In this document: positions 58,707 through 64,000 of the stretch, piece by piece
Position numbering within the stretch: the first letter of the stretch is position 1
How the letters are laid out: every line of letters starts with the position of its first letter
Assembly (NCBI RefSeq): GCF_012927045.1
Contig: NZ_JABBFW010000011.1
Location: 1-64,000 of the forward strand
Source: Azohydromonas caseinilytica
GTDB lineage: Bacteria; Pseudomonadota; Gammaproteobacteria; Burkholderiales; Burkholderiaceae_C
Reading direction: 5' to 3'
Length of the DNA stretch: 64,000 nt
Translations under genes and position numbers: made by a program
The notes under the pieces: model-generated
The model's input: the letters and a program-made list of their open reading frames with translations, nothing else
What the model was told of the DNA's origin: nothing
Database searches by the model: none

Positions 58707-60329
58707 ATGGCCGAGCCCTGGTACCAGAGCGCCATCGTCTACTGCCTGGACGTACGCACCTTCGCCGACGGCAACGGCGACGGCATCGGCGACTTCGCCG
58801 GGCTGGCGCAGCACCTGGAGCACCTGGCCGGGCTCAACATCAGCTGCGTCTGGCTGCAGCCCTTCTTTCCCTCGCCGCTGCGCGACAACGGCTACGACAT
58901 CACCGACTACTACGCCGTCGATCCGGCCCTGGGCACGCTGGGCGACTTCGTGGAGTTCATGCGCCGCGCGCGCGAGCGCGGCATCCGCGTCGTCATCGAC
59001 CTGGTGGTGAATCACACCTCCACCGACCATGCCTGGTTCCAGGCCGCGCGCGCCGACCGCAACTCCCCGCTGCGCGACTGGTACGTCTGGTCCGACGCAA
59101 AACCCGAGGACGCCGAGGAGGGCACGGTCTTCCCGGGCAGCCAGCAGACGACCTGGACCTGGGACGAAAAGGCGCAGGCCTACTATTTCCACCGCTTCTA
59201 CGACCACCAGGCCGAGCTCAACATCGCGCATCCCGCGGTGCGGCGCGAGATCGAGAAGATCACCGGCTTCTGGCTGGAGCTGGGCGTGAGCGGCTTCCGC
59301 GTGGACGCGCTGCCCTTCCTGCTGGAGCTGCAGGGCCTGCCGCGGGAAGGCCAGCGCATCGCCTTCGGCTACCTGCGCGAGCTGCGCCAGCATGTGCAGA
59401 CGCTGCGCGGCGACGTGTGCCTGATGGCCGAGGCCAACATCACGCCCGAGGAGGTGCCCAGCTACTTCGGCGACGGCGACCAGATCCACATGAGCTTCAG
59501 CTTCTGGCTCAACCAGCACCTGTTTCTGGCGCTGGCGCGCGGCGACGCGCGGCCGCTGCGCCAGGCCTGGGAGGAGCTGCCGGCGCTGCCCTCCTGGTGC
59601 CGCTGGGCGCATTTCCTGCGCAGCCACGACGAGCTGGACCTGGGCCGGCTCAGCGAGGCCGAGCGCCAGGAGGTGTTCCGCGCCTTCGGCCCGGAGCCCG
59701 AGATGCAGCTCTACGGCCGCGGCCTGCGCCGGCGCCTGGCGCCGATGCTGGGCAACGACGCGCGCCGCCTGGCGCTGGCGCACAGCCTGCTGCTGACGCT
59801 GCCGGGCACGCCGGTGCTGCGCTACGGCGACGAGATCGGCATGGGTGAGGACCTGTCGCTCAAGGAGCGCGCCAGCGTGCGCACGCCCATGCAGTGGAGC
59901 CGGGCGCCCAACGGCGGCTTCTCCAGCGCCCCGGCCGAGCGGCTGCGCCTGCCGGTGATCAGCGGCGGCGAGTTCGGCTACGAGGAAGTGAACGTCGATG
60001 CCCAGCGTGCCGACCCGGAGTCGCTGCTCAACCGGCTGGAGCGCATGCTGCGCCTGCGCCGCCAGTGCCCGGCCTTCGGCCTGGGCAGTTGCTGCTTCCT
60101 GGACCTGGGCACTCCGCCGCTGCTGGCCATGCGCTGCGAGTACGAGGGCAAGACCTACTTCGCCCTGCACAACCTGGGCGAGCATCCGCTGGAGCTGGCG
60201 CTGCCGCCCGAGGCCAGCTGCGCCGGCCTGTACGACCTGCTCGCGGGCCAGCCGCTGGAGACGCATTGCGACGGCAGCTGCTGGCTGGCGCTGGAGCCGT
60301 ACGGGTACCGGTGGCTGAGGGCGGGGTGA
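58707..60329 (+). CDS. GH13 alpha-glucosidase / trehalose-synthase-like protein
   Basis: 540 residues, no signal peptide. The GH13 regions are visible: region I DLVVNHTS, region II GFRVDALPF (nucleophile Asp), region III LMAEANIT (acid Glu), region IV FLRSHDELDLG (transition-state Asp). FADGNGDGIGDFAGLAQHLEHL and the following loop resemble trehalose synthases (GH13_16), though the protein lacks the maltokinase extension. The C-terminal beta domain (LHNLGEHPLELAL) is short. RBS AAAGGGGA. Activity could be trehalose synthase or alpha-glucosidase. Confidence 0.85.
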   Translation: MAEPWYQSAIVYCLDVRTFADGNGDGIGDFAGLAQHLEHLAGLNISCVWLQPFFPSPLRDNGYDITDYYAVDPALGTLGDFVEFMRRARERGIRVVIDLVVNHTSTDHAWFQAARADRNSPLRDWYVWSDAKPEDAEEGTVFPGSQQTTWTWDEKAQAYYFHRFYDHQAELNIAHPAVRREIEKITGFWLELGVSGFRVDALPFLLELQGLPREGQRIAFGYLRELRQHVQTLRGDVCLMAEANITPEEVPSYFGDGDQIHMSFSFWLNQHLFLALARGDARPLRQAWEELPALPSWCRWAHFLRSHDELDLGRLSEAERQEVFRAFGPEPEMQLYGRGLRRRLAPMLGNDARRLALAHSLLLTLPGTPVLRYGDEIGMGEDLSLKERASVRTPMQWSRAPNGGFSSAPAERLRLPVISGGEFGYEEVNVDAQRADPESLLNRLERMLRLRRQCPAFGLGSCCFLDLGTPPLLAMRCEYEGKTYFALHNLGEHPLELALPPEASCAGLYDLLAGQPLETHCDGSCWLALEPYGYRWLRAG

Positions 60330-60367
60330 GAGCAGGGTGAAAGCGGGTGCGAGCCGGGTGAGGGGCC

Positions 60368-62713
60368 TCACCCCAGCGGCACCCGCCACAGCACCGCCGT
60401 CCCCTGCCCCGGGCGCGACTCGATGCTGAAACTGCCGCCCAGGGTCTCGATGCGCTCCTGCATGCCCAGCAGGCCCCAGTGCGCGCGGCCGGCCGCCCCT
60501 GCGCCCTCGCCGCTGTCGAAGCCCATGCCGTCGTCCTCGATGCTGCCCACCAGCAGCCCGCGGCGGCGCTCCAGGCTCAGGCCCACGCGCGTGGCCCGCG
60601 CGTGCTTGGCCACGTTGGTCAGCGCCTCCTGCACCACGCGGAAGGTGGCGGCCTCCACCGGCGCGCTCAGCCGCGCCCGCTCCAGGCCGTGCAGCTCCAG
60701 GTCCACCGCCACGCCGGTGAGCTCGGACCAGGTCTGCACGTAGGCCATCACGCCCTCGCCCAGCCCGCAGTCCTCCAGTGCCGTGGGCCGCAGGATGAAG
60801 ACGATGCGGTCGAGCTCGCGGTCCAGCCGCTGCATCAGCTCGTGCAGCCGCTCCAGCTTCTCGCGCGCCGCGGGTTCCTGCGGCGCCTGGCGCAGCGCGC
60901 TCAGCCCCAGCGCCACCGAGGACAGCACCTGCCCCAGCCCGTCGTGCAGCTCGCGCGCGATGCGCCGGCGTTCCTCGTCCTGCACGCCCTCCAGGTGCGC
61001 CAGCAACTGCCGCAGCGCCTGCGTGCGCTCGGCCACGCGCTGCTCCAGCAGCTCGCGCGACAGGCGCTGCTCGTGCACGTCGGTGGCCGAGCCGAACCAG
61101 GCGCACACGCGCCCGCCATGGTCGCGAAAGGGCTCGGCCCGCACCAGGAACCAGCGGTAAGCGCCGTCACGGCCGCGCAGCCGGTGCTCGCGCATGAGCG
61201 TCTGCTCCCGCGCCAGTGCCTCGCGCCACAGCCGCTGCGTTTCCTGGCGGTCTTCCGGATGCAGCAATTCGACCCAGCGCTCGCCCAAGCCCTCGTCGCG
61301 GGCCTGGCCGGTGTACTCGTACCAGCGCTCGTTGAACCACTCGACCCGGCCGGCCGGGTCGTTGCGCCACAGCAGGTCCGGCACGAGGTTGGCGACGGTG
61401 CTCAGCGTCTCCTCGGCGCGGCGGCGCCCGCTGACGTCGATGTTCATGCCGACCCACTTGAGCACCCGGCCCTCAGCGTCGAGCAGCGGTGCGGCCTGCA
61501 CGTGGGTCCAGGACCAGCCCCCGCCGGCGCGGCACAGCCGGAACTCGGCATCGACGCGGCGCCGCGCCGCCACCGCCTCGCGCCACTGGCGCAGGGCAAA
61601 GGCGCGGTCTTGCGGATGCACGGCCTCGGCCCAGCCCTCGCCCAGCCACTGCTCCAGGCTCTGGCCGGTGTAGGCACGCCAGGACGGCGAGTCGGTGACG
61701 ATGCGGCCCTCGGCGTCGGCTTCCCACACCGCCTGGCTGATGGCCTCCACCAGCAGCCGGAAGCGCTGCTCGCTCTGGTGCAGCGCCGCCACCGTGGCCC
61801 TCAGCCGCGCATGCTCCGCCGCCAGCGCGCTCTCGGCACGCTCGCGCTCGGCCGCGGCCCAGGTGCGCTCGGCGGTTTCCTCGATCAGCGTGAGCTCGTC
61901 GGCCGTCCAGGCATGGGCCGCAGCGAACTGCACCGTCAGCATCGCCACCAGCCGGCCGCCCTTGACCAGTGGCGCGTTGGCCCAGGCGGCGATCTGCAGC
62001 GCGGCATGGCCGGCCTGCTCGGCGGCCGAGTGGCGCGGATCGGCGCCGACGTTCTCGCGCCAGGTGGTGCGGCCCAGGCCGAATTCCGCCTCCAATCCCT
62101 GGCCATAGTCGGACAGGCGCAGGCGCCGGCCCTCCAGCACGGGCCGGCCCGGCGCCTGGTCGGCCGCCACCACCAGCACCTCGTCGGTGCTCACCCACTC
62201 GCTGCAGGCCACCCGGTCCGCGCCCAGGTGCTCGCGCAGCACCCGGCTGGCCTCGCGCTGGATGGCGGCGGCGTCGCCCAGCGGACGCAGCGCGGCATTG
62301 AGACGCAGCAGGTAGGCCCGGCCCCGGGCCCAGTCCTGGAGCCGGGCGTGCAGGGCCTGCGCCTCGCGCTGCGCGGTGATGTCCTGCGACACCGCCAGCG
62401 CCGCGCAGATGCGCCCGGCGCCGTCGCGCAGCGGCACGCCGCGCGTGCGGTAGTGCCGGCCGTGGGACTCGTGCTCGACGCTGAAGGGCTCGCCGGCGAG
62501 CGCCTGGCGGTAGCGGGGCTCGACTTCGCGGACCAGGGCCGGCTCCAGCGCCTCGAAGATGGTCTTGCCCACCAGGTCCTCGGGGCGCAGGCCCGCGGCG
62601 TGCAGCGCCTCGCCATCGGCCATGAGGTAACGCAGCTCATGGTCCACCACGAAGGCGGCGCCACCGCCCCAGGGCAGGTCCAGATCGGCGTCCAGCAGGG
62701 CTCGGTCGTTCAT
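60368..62713 (-). CDS. Multi-PAS/GAF sensor histidine kinase (NarX-type HisKA_3)
   Basis: 781 residues without membrane helices. The order is PAS (about 15-120), GAF (about 140-290: LREHLGADRVACSEW, ANAPLVKGGRLVAMLTVQF), PAS (about 315-435), PAS with PAC (about 440-560), then HisKA_3 with phospho-His in RRIARELHDGLGQVLS and HATPase_c (EALTNVAKHARATRVGLSL, DDGMGFDSGEG). It is a cytoplasmic sensor, possibly of redox, light or aromatic ligands. No response regulator gene adjoins, so it is an orphan in this window. It is convergent with the GH13 gene. Confidence 0.88.
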   Translation of the reverse strand: MNDRALLDADLDLPWGGGAAFVVDHELRYLMADGEALHAAGLRPEDLVGKTIFEALEPALVREVEPRYRQALAGEPFSVEHESHGRHYRTRGVPLRDGAGRICAALAVSQDITAQREAQALHARLQDWARGRAYLLRLNAALRPLGDAAAIQREASRVLREHLGADRVACSEWVSTDEVLVVAADQAPGRPVLEGRRLRLSDYGQGLEAEFGLGRTTWRENVGADPRHSAAEQAGHAALQIAAWANAPLVKGGRLVAMLTVQFAAAHAWTADELTLIEETAERTWAAAERERAESALAAEHARLRATVAALHQSEQRFRLLVEAISQAVWEADAEGRIVTDSPSWRAYTGQSLEQWLGEGWAEAVHPQDRAFALRQWREAVAARRRVDAEFRLCRAGGGWSWTHVQAAPLLDAEGRVLKWVGMNIDVSGRRRAEETLSTVANLVPDLLWRNDPAGRVEWFNERWYEYTGQARDEGLGERWVELLHPEDRQETQRLWREALAREQTLMREHRLRGRDGAYRWFLVRAEPFRDHGGRVCAWFGSATDVHEQRLSRELLEQRVAERTQALRQLLAHLEGVQDEERRRIARELHDGLGQVLSSVALGLSALRQAPQEPAAREKLERLHELMQRLDRELDRIVFILRPTALEDCGLGEGVMAYVQTWSELTGVAVDLELHGLERARLSAPVEAATFRVVQEALTNVAKHARATRVGLSLERRRGLLVGSIEDDGMGFDSGEGAGAAGRAHWGLLGMQERIETLGGSFSIESRPGQGTAVLWRVPLG

Positions 62714-62834
62714 GGCAGTCCATTGCGGGCGGCGGCGTGCCGGCTCGGACGCTAGCGCCGCGGTGCCGGGCTGCCCACCCGGGACGAGCCGTCACGCGCC
62801 GCCGGAGCTTCGCGAGGCCCGAGGCCGCCCGGGC

Positions 62835-63722
62835 TCAGCGCTGCTGCAGCAGGTAGCGCGCCATCAGCTGCGCATGGGCCTCGGTGACCCCCATGTCGGG
62901 CATGGCGCTGCTGGGATCGACGCCCTGCGGATCGCGAATCCAGCGCACCAGCGCCTCCTCGCCGGCGGGCAGCCGGCCGCCGGCGATGCGCTCGCGCCGG
63001 CCCAGCCCGTGCAGCGGCGGGCCCACGTCGGTTTCCGGTCCGACCAGCCCGGGGATGCGGTGGCAGGCCGAGCAGGCGTACTGGTGCAGCGCCAGCCGCG
63101 CCTGCGCATCGAGGTCGCGCGGCTGCAAGGGTTGCAGGTCGGCGGTGGGCGGGGCGCAATGCGCGCCGGCGCAGCCGGCCTGCGTGGCGGAGGCGGTGAG
63201 GCACGGCAGCGGCTGGGCGTCTTCCATTGCGGCGCGGTAGGCGGGCGGCGACAGCTCGGCCAGGCGCTCGACGAAGCCGGAGACGGCCCAGAGATCCGCG
63301 TCCGACAGGCGCAGCTCCCAGGCCGGCATGCCGCTCATCTTGATGCCGTGGCGCGTGATCCAGTAGATCTCGCGCCCGCGCCAGCGCCGCGCCGCGTCCA
63401 CCAGCGGGCCGGGCAGCGGCTGCAGGCTCTTGCCGATGTCGAGCTGCGCCACGCCCGGGCCGCCGTGGCATTGCACGCAGTGGTCGCGGTAGCAGGCCGC
63501 GCCGCGGCGCTGCACGGCGGGCTCGAAGCGCGAGGCCGGCTCGGCCACGTCGGCGGCGCGCGCCTGCACGGCGCGGCGCATGGTCACTTCCAGCAGCCGG
63601 TACACCGGCGCGGTGTGGCCGGTGGTGGCCGAGGTGTCGTACCAGCCGCCCCACACGAACAGCCCCGTGCCGGCCAGCGCCAGCACGGCGGCGGTGAGCA
63701 GGGTCAGCAGGACGGTCTTCAT
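62835..63722 (-). CDS. Dihaem cytochrome c
   Basis: 295 residues. One N-terminal membrane anchor or signal (VLLTLLTAAVLALAGTGLFVWGGW). Two haem sites: CVQCHGG in the first domain and CSACHR in the second, with possible axial Met in KMSGMPAW and SSAMPDMGV. The first domain resembles single-haem cytochromes of gluconate/alcohol-type dehydrogenases, the second a class I cytochrome. It is followed by a 120-bp gap to the sensor kinase and preceded by the MBOAT gene. Role in an electron chain only inferred. Confidence 0.85.
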   Translation of the reverse strand: MKTVLLTLLTAAVLALAGTGLFVWGGWYDTSATTGHTAPVYRLLEVTMRRAVQARAADVAEPASRFEPAVQRRGAACYRDHCVQCHGGPGVAQLDIGKSLQPLPGPLVDAARRWRGREIYWITRHGIKMSGMPAWELRLSDADLWAVSGFVERLAELSPPAYRAAMEDAQPLPCLTASATQAGCAGAHCAPPTADLQPLQPRDLDAQARLALHQYACSACHRIPGLVGPETDVGPPLHGLGRRERIAGGRLPAGEEALVRWIRDPQGVDPSSAMPDMGVTEAHAQLMARYLLQQR

Positions 63723-63781
63723 GCGCGTCGCGGTCGGACGCGCGGTGAGGGCAAGCGCCGGGCCCTGTTCGGGCCGGGCGC

Positions 63782-64000
63782 TCAGAACCGGAAGTACACG
63801 AAGGCCGCCGGATTGGGCGACAGCGCCGTGGCGCCGTAGGTCAGCAGCACGATGGCCAGCGCCTTGGCCAGCTCCGGCGCGTGCAGGTAGCGCTGCGCAA
63901 CCTGCCCGAAGAAGCGCTGCGGCAGGAACACCAGCACCATGCCCACCGCCATGGCGGCCCAGGCCACCGGGCCGAGCGCGGCCGACTCGCTCCACGCCGA
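63782..64000 (-). CDS. C-terminal part of an MBOAT (AlgI-like) O-acyltransferase
   Basis: The last 72 residues of a minus-strand gene whose start is outside the window. Two membrane helices (WAAMAVGMVLVFLPQRFFG and LAKALAIVLLTYGATALSP) are followed by the terminal NPAAFVYFRF. MBOAT/AlgI-type proteins commonly end in a similar NPFIYFRF sequence. It would transfer acyl groups to a surface polysaccharide. Assignment rests on a short tail. Confidence 0.6.
   Translation of the reverse strand, partial: SAWSESAALGPVAWAAMAVGMVLVFLPQRFFGQVAQRYLHAPELAKALAIVLLTYGATALSPNPAAFVYFRF

Overview
This 64 kb window is very GC-rich (about 70%). Its genes overlap tightly with ATGA junctions, and it carries NagR/NagGH, AcoXABC, type VI secretion and PQQ-dehydrogenase genes. 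Together these point to a chromosomal stretch of a betaproteobacterium of the Burkholderiales, most likely Comamonadaceae. That placement is inference from gene families, not a database result. No tRNA, rRNA or CRISPR array was recognised.

Layout. (1) 1-1250: the end of an IS5-like element cuts into an aldehyde dehydrogenase, leaving a 5'-truncated gene. (2) 1311-19868: accessory part of a type VI secretion (T6SS) locus. It holds a coupled kinase / LysM-deacetylase / TPR-lipoprotein operon, a 12-repeat beta-propeller lectin-like lipoprotein, a GNAT, a second Ser/Thr kinase with an OmpA-type lipoprotein, and a VgrG island. The VgrG island reads VgrG, DUF6484, lysozyme-like effector, secreted partner, DUF2169 adaptor, degenerate ketoacyl synthase, PAAR-HNH nuclease toxin, SMI1/KNR4 immunity. 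(3) 19998-22885: a NahR/NagR-type LysR regulator divergent from the two oxygenase subunits of a salicylate 5-hydroxylase, wedged into the T6SS region. (4) 22886-24332: a low-coding scar with REP-like repeats, a 37-residue membrane protein, an IS66 transposase tail and a YhcG nuclease tail. (5) 24333-36539: the T6SS structural operon on the minus strand, transcribed tssA-tssB-tssC-hcp-hcp2-tagJ-tssE-effector-immunity-tssF-tssG-clpV. TssJ, TssK, TssL and TssM are not in the window.

(6) 36946-39493: a hybrid histidine kinase and NarL-type regulator pair. (7) 39769-47169: acetoin catabolism, with AcoR divergent from acoXABC and a lipoate ligase, preceded by a clear sigma-54 promoter and TGCGACA-type inverted repeats. 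(8) 47249-49421: a cytochrome c and a PQQ-dependent dehydrogenase, with the same kind of inverted repeats upstream. (9) 49836-52226: M16 peptidase, Sco copper chaperone and cytochrome c. (10) 52554-57845: a giant 1763-residue lipoprotein joining a complete galactose-oxidase-type copper radical oxidase to Ig/PKD domains, a beta-propeller and two haem-c motifs. (11) 58028-64000: Tat-exported histidine phosphatase, GH13 glycosidase, multi-PAS/GAF sensor kinase, dihaem cytochrome c and the tail of an MBOAT acyltransferase.

How it fits together. T6SS genes recur next to the element TGACYTTGGTC, suggesting shared control of scattered T6SS units. The acetoin genes and the quinoprotein dehydrogenase appear to share the AcoR/sigma-54 system. 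Sco, cytochromes and the copper radical oxidase suggest a periplasmic or surface oxidase wired to haem c.
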